Shown here: one piece after another, positions 26,521 through 37,057 of the stretch | Numbering within the stretch: position 1 is the stretch's first letter | Layout: the number at the start of each line of letters is the position of its first letter | Assembly (NCBI RefSeq): GCF_024206475.1 | Contig: NZ_JAMBPR010000005.1 | Span: 124,001 to 188,000 of the forward strand | Direction: 5' to 3' | DNA length: 64,000 nt | From: Paraburkholderia sp. CNPSo 3274 | GTDB taxonomy: Bacteria; Pseudomonadota; Gammaproteobacteria; Burkholderiales; Burkholderiaceae | Made by a program: the position numbers and the translations under genes | The notes under the pieces: generated by a model | The model's database searches: none | What the model saw: the letters and a program-made list of their open reading frames with translations, nothing else | What the model was told of the DNA's origin: nothing

Positions 26521-26887
26521 AGCGCTGAATGCGCACTGGCAGGCGTCGGCGGCTGGCGATCTCGAAGCCGAACACGACATCTACGCCGACGACGCCATCT
26601 GCGACTATCCACAATCGGGTGAACGCATTCTCGGGCGCAGGAATTTGCAGGCGCTTCGCGGACATCATCCCGACAAGCCTTCCGGTTTCGAAGTCAGGCG
26701 AATGCAGGGCGAAGGCAATCTCTGGGTGACCGAATACACCATCGCTTACCAGGGGCGATCTGCTTTCACCGTTAGCATCATGGAATTCCGTGACGGCAAG
26801 GTCGTACACGAGACCCAATATTTTTCGGATTCCTTTGAAGCGCCCGGTTGGCGCAGCCAATGGGTTCAGAAGATTACGCCCAGTTAA
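26498..26887 (+). CDS. SnoaL-like / NTF2-fold protein
   Basis: A 129-residue SnoaL-like protein: NLHEALNAHWQASAAGDLEA, YADDAICDYPQSGERI, and EFRDGKVVHETQYFSD, where the GKVVHET pattern is typical. CGGAGGT is placed well before the ATG. Members bind or isomerise small ligands; no reaction is predicted. The gene survives intact behind the truncated LLM oxidoreductase. Confidence 0.85.
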   Translation: MQHANLHEALNAHWQASAAGDLEAEHDIYADDAICDYPQSGERILGRRNLQALRGHHPDKPSGFEVRRMQGEGNLWVTEYTIAYQGRSAFTVSIMEFRDGKVVHETQYFSDSFEAPGWRSQWVQKITPS

Positions 26888-26929
26888 CGTCCGCTTCGAA
26901 AGATCCACTACGCGAGCTGGGAAGCGAGT

Positions 26930-26958
26930 GATAGCCGGCCATGCCCGCGCCGGCTATC
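26930..26958. terminator. Terminator hairpin between convergent genes
   Basis: Perfect 10-base inverted repeat GATAGCCGGC / GCCGGCTATC with a 9-base loop, followed by TT rightward. It lies between the convergent SnoaL-like and mmsA genes and probably ends both transcripts. Confidence 0.65.
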
Positions 26959-26992
26959 TTCGAGCGCGCGGCGTACTCACGCCGCGCCTGGC

Positions 26993-28510
26993 TTATTTCG
27001 ACGCGGGCATGGCGAATTCCGCGCCCTTGTCGATGCTGTCGGGCCAGCGCTGCGTCACGCTCTTGTAGCGCGTGTAGAAGCGCACGGCTTCCTCGCCGTA
27101 TGCGTGATGATCGCCGAACAGCGAGCGCTTCCAGCCCCCGAACGAATGCCACGCCGACGGCACCGGACTCGGCACGTTAATGCCCACCATGCCGATTTGA
27201 ATTTGCCGGGTAAACGTGCGTGCCGCGGCCCCATCGGCCGTGAACAGGGTGACGCAATTCCCTAGTTCGTGCGCGTTGACAAGTTCAATTGCGCTGGCGA
27301 GATCCGGCACGCGCACCACCGAAAGCACCGGCCCGAAAATCTCTTCCCGATAGATTTTCATATCCGGCTGCACGTCGTCGAAGAGCGAGCCGCCGAGGAA
27401 GAAACCCTCTTCGTGCCCCGCCACGGTCTGGCCACGCCCGTCCACCACGAGCTTCGCGCCAGCGGCGACACCCGCATCGATATAACCCAGCACCTTGGTG
27501 CGATGCGCGGCGCTGATGAGCGGCCCCATGTCCAGATCGGGCTCCATGCCCGCACCGAGGCGCAGCGCGCGCACGCGCGGCGCGAGACGCTCGATCAGTT
27601 CGTCGCCGATGCTCCCTACCGCCACCGCGACCGACGTCGCCATGCACCGCTCGCCCGCCGAGCCGTATGCCGAATTGATCAGCGCATCGACGGCTTGATC
27701 GAGATTCGCGTCGGGCATGACGACGAGATGATTCTTGGCACTCCCCAACGCCTGCACGCGCTTGCCGCGTTTGGCGCCCTCTGCGTAGATATATTCGGCC
27801 ACCGGCGTGGAGGCGACGACGGACATCGCGGCCACGTCGGGATGCTGAATCAGCGCATCGACGGTGCCCTTGTCGCCATTCACCACGTTGAAGACACCTT
27901 TGGGAAAACCCGCCTCGATGAAGAGTTCAGCGAGCCGGATCGACGACGACGGCGTGCGCTCCGAAGGCTTGAGGATGAATGTGTTGCCGGTCGCGGCCGC
28001 CATGACGAACATCCAGCACGGCACCACCACGGGGAAATTGAACGGTGTGACGCCGGCAATCACGCCCACGGGCTGACGCAAATTCCAGCTGTCTACACCG
28101 CTGCTGCTTTGATCGGTGAAATCGGTCTTGAGCAGGTTCGGGATGCCGCACGCGAATTCGACGATTTCGATACCGCGCATCACCTCGCCCCGGGCGTCCG
28201 AAAAGAGCTTGCCGTGGTCGCGTGTAATGAGTTCGGCGACTTCGTCCAGGTGCGCCTCGAGCAACTCCTTGAACTTGAACATCAAGCGCGCGCGCTTGAG
28301 CGGCGGGGTTTCGCGCCAGGCCGCAAACGCGGTTTTTGCGGCCGCGACGGCGGTGGCAACCTCAGTGGTATTCGCAACCGGCACGCGCGCCGTCACGCGG
28401 CCCTGCGCGGGATCGTATACGTCGTTGAATCGCCCGCTCACGCCAGCGATGTTTTGACCGTCGATGAAATGACTCAGTTGGCGCACCGCGCCCTGGTTTG
28501 CTTCGCTCAT
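26993..28510 (-). CDS. mmsA: CoA-acylating methylmalonate-semialdehyde dehydrogenase
   Basis: A 505-residue aldehyde dehydrogenase of the MMSDH family, converting methylmalonate or malonate semialdehyde plus CoA and NAD+ to propionyl- or acetyl-CoA, in valine and myo-inositol breakdown. Family features seen are [24 protein letters not shown], the MMSDH-specific [15 protein letters not shown] replacing the usual Glu motif, and the catalytic Cys in [23 protein letters not shown] precedes the ATG. The mmsB partner is not adjacent; the neighbours are a kinase gene upstream and a convergent SnoaL gene. Confidence 0.95.
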   Translation of the reverse strand: MSEANQGAVRQLSHFIDGQNIAGVSGRFNDVYDPAQGRVTARVPVANTTEVATAVAAAKTAFAAWRETPPLKRARLMFKFKELLEAHLDEVAELITRDHGKLFSDARGEVMRGIEIVEFACGIPNLLKTDFTDQSSSGVDSWNLRQPVGVIAGVTPFNFPVVVPCWMFVMAAATGNTFILKPSERTPSSSIRLAELFIEAGFPKGVFNVVNGDKGTVDALIQHPDVAAMSVVASTPVAEYIYAEGAKRGKRVQALGSAKNHLVVMPDANLDQAVDALINSAYGSAGERCMATSVAVAVGSIGDELIERLAPRVRALRLGAGMEPDLDMGPLISAAHRTKVLGYIDAGVAAGAKLVVDGRGQTVAGHEEGFFLGGSLFDDVQPDMKIYREEIFGPVLSVVRVPDLASAIELVNAHELGNCVTLFTADGAAARTFTRQIQIGMVGINVPSPVPSAWHSFGGWKRSLFGDHHAYGEEAVRFYTRYKSVTQRWPDSIDKGAEFAMPASK

Positions 28511-28780
28511 ACGTCTTTCCTTTAGGGGGTCCGGGCGCTGCGCGCGGATCGAATAGCATCCGCATTGCAGCGCGCATCAAGTCAAGTGGCCGGGCATCTC
28601 CATGACTCCCCGCCAGGATCGGCAGTCATTGATCGCCGACGACAACAAGTCTACGTTTTACGGCTCTCGGCCGATGGGCTAGCTGCGACGGTTTGGGGAC
28701 ATTCCCGGCTCGTTTCCGGCCATCGCGACAAAGCGGAAATTCCCGCTATCTGAAGGGTCGAATGGCTTGGCGACGTGGCG

Positions 28781-31700
28781 CTAAACACGCGCAGGCAGCG
28801 AGGCCTGACCTTGTGCGGGAAGCGTGAAATGGAAGCTCGCGCCAACGGGAGCGTTCGGCGTCACCCATAAGCGCCCTCCGTGGCTTTGCACGATCGAGCG
28901 GCAGATGGGCAGCCCCATGCCGAGGCCGGCGGGCTTGGTCGTGAAAAAAGCCTCGAATACGCCCTCGAGATTGCCGCCGGCGAGTCCGGGCCCGGAATCC
29001 TGCACGGTAATGCAAAGTTCGTTTTCGTCGGTCTTGCCGGTTCGGATCAGTAGCGTCCGCTCGCCGGCTTTCACTTCGCTCATCGCTTCGAGGGCGTTGA
29101 TCATGAGATTGAGCATGACCTGCTGCAATTGCACCCGGTCGCCCTGAACGCGTGGCAACCCCTCCGCGAGCTGCACCGTGAGTTCAACCCCGGACTTGCT
29201 GGCTTCGCCGCGCATGAGCGCGATCAGCTCCCCAATCATGTCGTTGACATCGAGCCCATCTGTGCGCAGCGGCTCTTTCTTGAAGTAGGCGCGGGTCCTG
29301 TCGACAATGCCGTTGGCGCGGTCGCTGTCCGCGACGATCCGGGTGAGCGCGAGACGCGCTTCGTCGAAATTCGGCGGGCGCGCCGCGAGCCAGCGCAAGG
29401 CCGCACTCGCGTACGCCGCTATGGCGGTGATCGGCTGCTTCACTTCATGCGCGATCGACGCCGACAGCTGCCCCATCGTCGCCACGCGATTCGAATGCGC
29501 CAGCACCATCTGGAGTTCGCGGTAGCGTCGTTCGCTGTCGCGCACTTCCTGTTGCGCACGCTTCTGGTCGGTCAGATCGAGTATGAACGCGACGCCCTGC
29601 CCCTCGCGATCGCCAAACGCCGCTGCGCCAACCATGACGGACACCCGGCTGCCGTCCTTGCGAAAAAATTCCTTCTCGAAGGGTTTGGCGCTTCCCGCGG
29701 CCTTCAATTCGGCCCTCACACGTTCGTCGCGTTCATGCCATTCCGGCGGAGTCAGATCGGGCCAGCGAATCTGCCCGGATCGGAGATCGGCTGCGGTGTA
29801 ACCCACAATGCGCAGAAATGCATCGTTGGCGTCGATAACATTCCCTTCGAAGTCCCATATGTGAATGCCGATGATATTGGAGTCAACCAGGCGCCGGACC
29901 TTTGCTTCACGTTCCTGAAGATCGGCATATAGGCGCGTATTTTCCAGAGAAATGGCGGCCTGCGACGCGAGCAAATCGAGCAGCGCGGAGCGGCGTGCGG
30001 TGAAGACATGTGAAGTCTCGGTATTCTCCAGATACAGCAGCCCACTGAGTTTTCCCTGTCTGACAAGCGGCAGGCAGAATACGGACCGCGTGGCTCCGCT
30101 CGCCAGATACTCGTCTTCGGGCAAGAGACTGGATGTCACGGCATCGTCAATGATGACGCGCTTGCCCGTGTGCATGACGTACCGCAGCAGCGCGGCGGGG
30201 GTGGCCGAGCCGGTATCCGGCAAACGCCTCACCTCGATCCCGCTGCCGTTGATACGCGCTTCCGCCTCGATGCGGTGCCCGTCTGGCTGCTCGGGCACGA
30301 TCAGCAGACCACGGTTGGCGCCTGCGGTTTCCAGCGCGATCGTCATCAGGCGCTCGATCAGGTTCTTCAGTTCGATCTCGCTGGAGAGCGCGTGGGAAGC
30401 CTTGAGCAGCATTGCCGCATCGAACTGGCGCCAATCGAAGCTGAGCGTCGACGCCAGCGTGTTCCCTTCCAGATCGGTCAGGCGCGGGAATTCGCAGTAA
30501 AGCTGCATGATCTTGCTTTGCGCGCCCCAGGCGTCGAAGCACCGGCGCGCATTGCGCAAATGGCCTTCGGCGCTCGTCGCGAGGCCCATGCGCAAATAGA
30601 AACGGCCAGCCAGTTCGCTGGCAATGCCTTCGTGATGCGCAAAGCCATTCTCGCGAGCGGAGTGAATGGCCTCCTCGTAGAGGCGCATGGCGTCGAGATC
30701 GCGCCCCTCCAGACGCGCGAGTTCCGCGCTGAGCAACGCATAGCGGTTCTGATAGTTCTCCGGACAATGTCCCGCCCACGTTTCAAACTTCTTGAGCGTC
30801 TCGGCAAGCATGCGTTCGTAGATTTTCTGCTGCCCGGCGGAGGACTCGGGATACAGCGCCGTCAAGGTGAGCATATGAAAAAAGTGAAAAGTCGGTTCGA
30901 TCGCCAGCGCCATCACCGAACTCAGCACTGCCTGCGCCCGCTGCGCGGCCTCCAGAGCGTCGACGTAGCGGCCATCGAGAAACGCGAGAATGACTTTGAT
31001 GATTCGATAGACGCCAATGGCACAACCGAAATTCGACTTGACGATCGCCTCGAAACAGGCGGTTTCGTCGAACGTCTCGTCATTCAGGTCGAACGGTTTC
31101 GCCGTCCTGCCCCGCAGACTGATGACGCATTGCCGCTCAACCCGAATCAATTCGTAGACCGCGTCGTTGTGACTCTGCCGCATGAGCGCCGCGTACTTTT
31201 CGGCTATCGCCTGCACGTCTTCGAGCGCGGCCCCGCTCTCCAGCGTCTGCCAAACGGCATTGAACGCCACGTTGCCCGCAAAAACGAAATCACCCACTTC
31301 CATGCACTCGGCTGTCGCCCGTTCCAGCACCGGAAGATTCGCAGCGATGTGGCGGCGCCAGAAATTGACGTGTGCGCCATACAGATGAAGCAGCTTTCCA
31401 TTCAGGTGCCGATTGCCGAACCTCTCGCTGAGCTTGAGTGACATCTCCGAAACCTGAACCGCTGTGGGAATATCGCCGATCAGCGAGACCAGCATGAGCG
31501 CGTAATTGCCGAACGCAAAACTCGAGTTATCAGTATTGCCGTGCTGCAACGAGAGATTGACCGCCTTGAGGGTGATGAGCGGATAAAACGCGGGCCGCGC
31601 GGCAAAAGCGCAGTTCATCGCCTGAAGGAGAAGATTGACGATCGCGTGGATCGCAGGGTCCGTCGCCACCGGCGCCTCAACGAGTTCGCCGATAGAACGG

Positions 31701-34309
31701 CCAGCCTGATTGACGCGAACGTCCTGCAAAGCGGTATGGAAGGCTGCCTGAATATCCTCATCGGTCTCGGGAAAGTGGATATCGAAGCCGCGAAGCGCAA
31801 CGAGCGCGACCGCGAAGCTTTCGTCATATCTTCCGGCAAGCTGATACAACTCGATGCGCAAGCTGTTGACCTTTGCGCAATCGAGACTGGAGCGCGCCCT
31901 GGCGAGCATCATGTCCGCCAGGGCGTCCGCTTTTGCAAAATCGCCCACCAGAAATTCGCACTCCGAAAGCGCGAGATAGAGTTCGAACGTGCTCTCGTAT
32001 CGCAGCGTCCACGCATCGGGCGACAGCAACGCAACGCCTTGCGCCAGATAGCCGCGCGCGGCCACGTATGCCGTCGAACTCATGGCCCGCCTGCCCGCGA
32101 TGAGGTTCAAGGTAACGGCCCGCTCACGCTCCGTTTCATCTGCGATCAGCGCCGCGCCGCGATTGAGATGGTTCACGATGTCGAAGATCGCAGCTTCGAG
32201 TGCGTCTGGCGGCGTGCGCGACACCAGCGCCCGCCCGATCCGCAGGTGCGCGGCAGCACGCTCGTTGGCGGGAATCAGCGCGTACGCTGCCTCTTGCACG
32301 CGATCGTGCGCGAATTCGTAGACATTGGCCTCGCGATAGACCAGGCCTGTTCGCACGGCTTCCCACAGGTCCGCGTGCATCTTCTCTTCGGAGCCGCCCT
32401 GAACCCAGGTGAGCGCGGCGACTTCGGCAACGTTGCCAAGGCACGCCAACTGGCCTAGTGCGTCACGCACCGCGGACGGCAACCGGCTCAACTTTGCCGC
32501 CATCAAATCGGCGACGTTCTCGGTGTAGCCCTTCGCGCGAATGCGCGGCAGCTCCCAGCCCCACTTCGCGGCATGTGGGTCGAATGTGAGCAGGTCTTCA
32601 TCGGCGAGCGCGGTTAGAAACTGGATCGTGAAGAACGGATTGCCGCCGCTTTTCTCATGCGCCAGTTGCGCCAGCGGTGCGGCGCTCGCGCGGTCACAGT
32701 GAAGCGCATCCACCACGAGTTGCGTCACGCTGTCCCTTGTCAGCGGCGCAAGCTCGATTTGCTGCACTTTGCCCTCGGCGCGGGCAATCGACTCGAGCGT
32801 GCGCGCAAACGGGTGCGAAGCGTCGACCTCATTGTCGCGATAGGCGCCCACCAGCAGAACGTGCTGCACGTCCGGATGCGTGGCGAGATGCGCGAGCAGA
32901 TCGAGCGTCGCCGTATCCACCCATTGCAGATCGTCGATAAACAATGCGAGTGGATGCTCCGGCCGCGCAAATACACCGAGAAAGCGTCGAAACACGATCT
33001 GGAAGCGATTTTGTGCGTCTTGAGGCGGCAGCGTCGGTGCGGCGGGCTGCTCGCCGATAATGAGCGCAAGCTCAGGGATCAGATTCACAATGAGTTGCCC
33101 GTTGGGCCCGAGTGCTTCCCTCAGCGCGCGCCGCCACGGCTCGACCTCGGTTTCGCGCTTGCTCAGCAGATTGCGCACGAGTGTCTGGAAGGCTTGCGCG
33201 AATGGCGCGTACGGAATGCCGCGCCGGTACTGGTCGAACTTGCCGGAAGCGAAGAGACCGCGCGGCGGGACCAACACCCTGTGCAACTCGTTCACGACCG
33301 ACGACTTGCCGATGCCCGGATAGCCCGAGATCAGCACCAGCTCGACCGACCCACTCCCCACCATACGGTCGAACGCGGCAGTCAGTGCTTCGATTTGAGC
33401 TTCGCGCCCGTACAGCTTCTCGGGAATCAGCAATTGGCCGGACGCGTCGTGCTCCCCCAACGGGAATGGGTCGATGCGATGGCGCGCTTCCCATGCCGTG
33501 AGACATGAGCGAAGATCGGCCTCCACGCCCGCCGCAGTCTGATACCGGTCCTCGGCGGCCTTCGCGAGCAGCTTCAGCACGATGCCCTCGAGCACCTGGG
33601 GAATCGCGTCGCGGCGGGCCCGTGGTGGCGTGGGCTTGCGCGCGATATGGCAATGAATCCACTCCATCGCGTCCGACGCCTTGAACGGCAGCGACCCGGT
33701 GAGCATCTCGTACAGCGTGACGCCGAACGAATAGAGATCGCTGCGCGTGTCGATCGAACGATTCATGCGGCCCGTCTGCTCAGGCGCCATATACGCGAAG
33801 CTTCCGGCAACGATCTCGGGCGGCGCGGGCGGCTGATGTTCGTGCGGCAGTTGCGAAGCGATGCCGAAGCCGGTGAGCCGCACGTTGCCGCTGCTGTCGA
33901 CGAGCACATTCGCTGGCTTGATGTCTTTGTGAACGAGGCCGCATCGATGCACGTGGCCGACCACCTTCGCCAGATTGACCGCAATGCGCAACAGCCGTGC
34001 GAGTTCGAACGGGCCAGCGAGCGAGCGATCGAGTGGTTCTCCGCCGTCGTCGTCGAGCACGAGCATGGGCGGCTCTCTGTGCCCGTAGAACGCAAGAGGC
34101 CGCGCCGCCCAGCGGGAATCGAGCAGCGCGGCGAGTCCGTATTCGCGCTCGAGCCGCTTCACGCCCACCGAGTTCGCCCGCGTGGCGACTAGCGCGAGCA
34201 CCGAGACGGGATGGCTGCGTTTGCGCGCGCGATACAGTGAAAAATCGCCGTCGTCGCGCAGCGGCTCAAGCTCATATCCAGCGAGATCCACGACGGACAC
34301 TCCTGTCAT
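28781..34309 (-). CDS. Trifunctional Ser/Thr-kinase-like / ATPase / sensor histidine kinase
   Basis: A single 1842-residue multi-domain signalling protein. Residues about 10-275 are a Ser/Thr kinase domain, 295-600 an AAA/AAA_16 ATPase with Walker A GYPGIGKSS (329-337) and Walker B LFIDDLQWVD, then a long TPR-like helical region, a GAF domain (about 1300-1460), a PAS domain (1467-1590), and a histidine kinase with phospho-acceptor His1621 in ASIAHEVKQPITAIAAYA, N-box NLMINALEAM and G-boxes DSGPGLAG and GLGMGLP. In the kinase domain HKDIKPAN is present but DFG reads GFG and the Gly-rich loop and VAIK lysine are not evident, so this part is probably a pseudokinase. There are no transmembrane segments. 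No response regulator is adjacent. Confidence 0.93.
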   Translation of the reverse strand: MTGVSVVDLAGYELEPLRDDGDFSLYRARKRSHPVSVLALVATRANSVGVKRLEREYGLAALLDSRWAARPLAFYGHREPPMLVLDDDGGEPLDRSLAGPFELARLLRIAVNLAKVVGHVHRCGLVHKDIKPANVLVDSSGNVRLTGFGIASQLPHEHQPPAPPEIVAGSFAYMAPEQTGRMNRSIDTRSDLYSFGVTLYEMLTGSLPFKASDAMEWIHCHIARKPTPPRARRDAIPQVLEGIVLKLLAKAAEDRYQTAAGVEADLRSCLTAWEARHRIDPFPLGEHDASGQLLIPEKLYGREAQIEALTAAFDRMVGSGSVELVLISGYPGIGKSSVVNELHRVLVPPRGLFASGKFDQYRRGIPYAPFAQAFQTLVRNLLSKRETEVEPWRRALREALGPNGQLIVNLIPELALIIGEQPAAPTLPPQDAQNRFQIVFRRFLGVFARPEHPLALFIDDLQWVDTATLDLLAHLATHPDVQHVLLVGAYRDNEVDASHPFARTLESIARAEGKVQQIELAPLTRDSVTQLVVDALHCDRASAAPLAQLAHEKSGGNPFFTIQFLTALADEDLLTFDPHAAKWGWELPRIRAKGYTENVADLMAAKLSRLPSAVRDALGQLACLGNVAEVAALTWVQGGSEEKMHADLWEAVRTGLVYREANVYEFAHDRVQEAAYALIPANERAAAHLRIGRALVSRTPPDALEAAIFDIVNHLNRGAALIADETERERAVTLNLIAGRRAMSSTAYVAARGYLAQGVALLSPDAWTLRYESTFELYLALSECEFLVGDFAKADALADMMLARARSSLDCAKVNSLRIELYQLAGRYDESFAVALVALRGFDIHFPETDEDIQAAFHTALQDVRVNQAGRSIGELVEAPVATDPAIHAIVNLLLQAMNCAFAARPAFYPLITLKAVNLSLQHGNTDNSSFAFGNYALMLVSLIGDIPTAVQVSEMSLKLSERFGNRHLNGKLLHLYGAHVNFWRRHIAANLPVLERATAECMEVGDFVFAGNVAFNAVWQTLESGAALEDVQAIAEKYAALMRQSHNDAVYELIRVERQCVISLRGRTAKPFDLNDETFDETACFEAIVKSNFGCAIGVYRIIKVILAFLDGRYVDALEAAQRAQAVLSSVMALAIEPTFHFFHMLTLTALYPESSAGQQKIYERMLAETLKKFETWAGHCPENYQNRYALLSAELARLEGRDLDAMRLYEEAIHSARENGFAHHEGIASELAGRFYLRMGLATSAEGHLRNARRCFDAWGAQSKIMQLYCEFPRLTDLEGNTLASTLSFDWRQFDAAMLLKASHALSSEIELKNLIERLMTIALETAGANRGLLIVPEQPDGHRIEAEARINGSGIEVRRLPDTGSATPAALLRYVMHTGKRVIIDDAVTSSLLPEDEYLASGATRSVFCLPLVRQGKLSGLLYLENTETSHVFTARRSALLDLLASQAAISLENTRLYADLQEREAKVRRLVDSNIIGIHIWDFEGNVIDANDAFLRIVGYTAADLRSGQIRWPDLTPPEWHERDERVRAELKAAGSAKPFEKEFFRKDGSRVSVMVGAAAFGDREGQGVAFILDLTDQKRAQQEVRDSERRYRELQMVLAHSNRVATMGQLSASIAHEVKQPITAIAAYASAALRWLAARPPNFDEARLALTRIVADSDRANGIVDRTRAYFKKEPLRTDGLDVNDMIGELIALMRGEASKSGVELTVQLAEGLPRVQGDRVQLQQVMLNLMINALEAMSEVKAGERTLLIRTGKTDENELCITVQDSGPGLAGGNLEGVFEAFFTTKPAGLGMGLPICRSIVQSHGGRLWVTPNAPVGASFHFTLPAQGQASLPARV

Positions 34310-34436
34310 GATGCGATTCTCATCCGGAAATGATTGTGCACGCGCGCCTGTCTTCGCGCCATTGCCAGCGCCGCAAAGTCATCGATTGTCCTGAACAATG
34401 ATGACGTGCGAGACAAGCGTGCATGCGTGCTACGGA

Positions 34437-35960
34437 TTACCCCCCATATGTCGACTCCCATCCCCCTCCAAGCGCTTTACAAAGCGTAATGAGATTCGTG
34501 GCCGCCGAGGCTCTGCTTTGCTCGAGATTGCTTTGCGCTTCGAGCAACTGCTTCTGCACGTTCAAGACGTCGAGATAATCGAGCGCCCCGGCCTTGTACC
34601 GCTCCCGCGCCACCGAGAGCGCGCGCTGGTTCATCGTCACGGCCTGGGCCAGCCGGTCGCGGCGGCGCTGCTCCGCGTCGTAGGTGACCAGCGCGTCGTC
34701 CACCTCCTGCCACGCGCGCAGCACCGTCTCCTTGTAGGCAATCGCGGCTTCCTGTTGTTGCGCCTCACGCAGCTGGAGCGTCCCTTTCAGGCGACCGCCT
34801 TCGAATATGGGAAAGGTAATGGAGGGGCCAGCGACAAACTGCCCGGACGCCCAACTGGCCAGACTCGAGAGTTGAAGACTCTGAAAGCCCGCGCTGCCAT
34901 TGAGCATGATGCGCGGATAAAAATCGGCCTTCGCCACGCCGATCGATGCCGTCGCCGCGTGCAACTCGGCTTCCGCCTTGCGGATATCCGGCCGGCGCTG
35001 CACGAGTTCGGAAGGAAAGCCGATCGGGACCTGCGCGGGCAGCACGGGCACCTCCTGCGTCGCAGCCAGTGTCTGCCGCAGCGCGCCTGGCTCCTCGCCG
35101 AGCAGCAGGCCGATTGCATTGATCGTCGTTTCGGAGTGCGATTCGAGCGTGGGAATCAGGCTTTCGATATTCTCCACCTGCGCAGAAGCGTTCGAGACAT
35201 CGAGATCCGTGGTGACGCCTTCACGCGCGCGCACCTGCGTGAGCTTCAGCGCGTCGTTGGCGATGTCCAGATTTTGATGCGCGATTTGCAGGAGTTCCTG
35301 CGTGCCGCGCAGGTCGATATAGTCTCGCGCAAGCTCAGCGCGTGCGCTCAGCAAGACCGCGTTCCGGTCCTCATACGAGGCTTCGGAAAGCGCCGTCGCC
35401 GCTTCCACGCTGCGTCGCACGCGGCCCCAGATATCGACCTCCCATGAAGCGTCGAAGCCGACCTGATACAGGTTGTAGGCGGGCGAACCCTTGGAGCCCG
35501 GCATCGCCGACACGCCGAGGGGCGCGCTGCCGGAGGCAGACTGCGGCTGACTTTGCGACGGCGTCACGCCAAGCAGCGAGAGAATGCCGTTTTCACTGCC
35601 GCGTTCGCGGTAATACGACGCGGCGCTGTCGAGCGTCGGATATTCGGCTGCGCCCGCCACGCGGCGCTCGGCCCTGCTTTGCAGCAAGCGCGCGGAGGCG
35701 GCCGCCACGTCCAGGTTCGCGTCGGCGAGTTGCTTTTCCAGGCCGTTCAATACCGGATCGTTGAAAAGCGTCCACCATTCGGGACCAAACTGCCCTTCCA
35801 CGGCTTTGCTCGGCGCCTGCGCTATCTGCGTGCGGTTGAAGACCTCCGGCGTCTGCGACTTCGGAGGTTCGAAGTTGGGACCGAGCGTGCAACCGCCTAT
35901 TGCCACGCAGGCGAGAACCGTGAGGGGAATCGCGCGGATAGTACATTTGCTCGTGTTCAT
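34437..35960 (-). CDS. Efflux outer-membrane factor (NodT family lipoprotein)
   Basis: A 507-residue outer-membrane efflux lipoprotein, lipobox IGGC in LTVLACVAIGGCTLGPNF. The paired OEP repeats include RAELARDYIDLRGTQELL, IGFPSELVQRRPDIRKAEAE and ARERYKAGALDYLDVLNVQK. It overlaps the adaptor gene by four bases (ATGA) and is the last gene of an MFS-type tripartite operon (permease, adaptor, channel). The kinase gene follows 127 bases further on the same strand. Confidence 0.93.
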   Translation of the reverse strand: MNTSKCTIRAIPLTVLACVAIGGCTLGPNFEPPKSQTPEVFNRTQIAQAPSKAVEGQFGPEWWTLFNDPVLNGLEKQLADANLDVAAASARLLQSRAERRVAGAAEYPTLDSAASYYRERGSENGILSLLGVTPSQSQPQSASGSAPLGVSAMPGSKGSPAYNLYQVGFDASWEVDIWGRVRRSVEAATALSEASYEDRNAVLLSARAELARDYIDLRGTQELLQIAHQNLDIANDALKLTQVRAREGVTTDLDVSNASAQVENIESLIPTLESHSETTINAIGLLLGEEPGALRQTLAATQEVPVLPAQVPIGFPSELVQRRPDIRKAEAELHAATASIGVAKADFYPRIMLNGSAGFQSLQLSSLASWASGQFVAGPSITFPIFEGGRLKGTLQLREAQQQEAAIAYKETVLRAWQEVDDALVTYDAEQRRRDRLAQAVTMNQRALSVARERYKAGALDYLDVLNVQKQLLEAQSNLEQSRASAATNLITLCKALGGGWESTYGG

Positions 35961-37045
35961 TTTCTTTCCGCTCCCTCGGCCGTCGCGTCTGTGCCCCGGC
36001 CAACGGCCACTTCCGCTTCCACCGAGAGCCCAACGCTCAACTGCGCTGCAGCAGGCTGCCCGCGATCGATCGTGATTTTGACTGGCACGCGCTGCACCAC
36101 CTTCGTAAAGTTGCCCGTTGCGTTGTCGGGCGCGATCGGCGCGAAGCTCACGCCGGTCGCCGGCGCCAGGCTGTCGATGCGGCCACGAATCACCACGCCG
36201 GGAAGGCTGTCGACCGTCACGCGCACGCTTTCGCCGGGCCGCATATGCGTGATCTGGCTCTCCTGGAAGTTGGCGACGACATACGCATCCGAAAGCGGAA
36301 CGATGGCCAGCACGGGGGCGCCGGGCGTCACGAATGCGCCGACCCGCGCCGACCGGCGTCCCACCTTGCCATCGACTGGCGCGCGGATCTCCGTATAGGA
36401 GAGGTTGAGCTTCGCCTGTTCAAGCACCGCTTCGGCGTGTTGAAGTGCACCGGCGGCCTTGTCTCGCTCGGTGCGCAGGACGTCCAGATTCTGCTGGGTG
36501 GCCGTCAGCACCGCCTGATCGTGCGACTGCTGCGCGAGCTGCTCGGCGAGCGTGCTCGAAGCCTGTTGTTGCTCCTGCGCGGTCCCCGCACCCGCCGTGG
36601 AAAGGTTCTGGTAGCGCGAAGCGTTGGCCCGCGCGAAGCCGATCGCCGCCTCGTCGGAGCGCAGCGTGGCGCGCGCCTGATCGACGAGCGAGGGCTGGCG
36701 CGCGATCTCCGCCTCGAAGTTCGCGACCGACGCCTTCGCCCCCACCACCTCCGCCTCGGCGCTCATCAAAGCGGCGCGAAAGTCGCGGTCGTCGATTCGC
36801 ACCAGCAGCTGACCCGCCTTCACGTCCTCGTTGTCATTCACCAATACGTCCGTGATCTGCCCCGCGACTCGCGGCGCGACGAGCGTGAAATCCGCGGTGA
36901 CGTAGGCGTCGTTCGTGGATTCCGAACTGGAGTGAGACAAAAGCTTCGTGCCGGCCCACACAGCGACGACGATGACGACGATGACTGCTGCAATACGAAG
37001 CCATTTCAACCTGGACGGTGTGGGGGTGGGTTTGGTCGATGACAT
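35957..37045 (-). CDS. EmrA-type efflux adaptor (HlyD family)
   Basis: A 362-residue EmrA-type membrane fusion protein: one N-terminal helix (LRIAAVIVVIVVAVWAGTKL), the first lipoyl half (STNDAYVTADFTLVAPRVAG), a long Ala/Gln-rich coiled coil, and the second half (EIRAPVDGKVGRRSARVGAF). The NDAYV motif is typical of EmrA and FusE. It connects the DHA2 permease 12 bases upstream to the outer-membrane factor that overlaps its stop. Confidence 0.93.
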   Translation of the reverse strand: MSSTKPTPTPSRLKWLRIAAVIVVIVVAVWAGTKLLSHSSSESTNDAYVTADFTLVAPRVAGQITDVLVNDNEDVKAGQLLVRIDDRDFRAALMSAEAEVVGAKASVANFEAEIARQPSLVDQARATLRSDEAAIGFARANASRYQNLSTAGAGTAQEQQQASSTLAEQLAQQSHDQAVLTATQQNLDVLRTERDKAAGALQHAEAVLEQAKLNLSYTEIRAPVDGKVGRRSARVGAFVTPGAPVLAIVPLSDAYVVANFQESQITHMRPGESVRVTVDSLPGVVIRGRIDSLAPATGVSFAPIAPDNATGNFTKVVQRVPVKITIDRGQPAAAQLSVGLSVEAEVAVGRGTDATAEGAERK

Positions 37046-37057
37046 GAAAAACGTACC

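Noticed and set aside
30170..31441. 423-codon plus-strand frame inside the giant kinase gene
   Set aside because: Shadow of the TPR-like region; no domain and no start signal, while the minus frame is continuous for 1842 codons.
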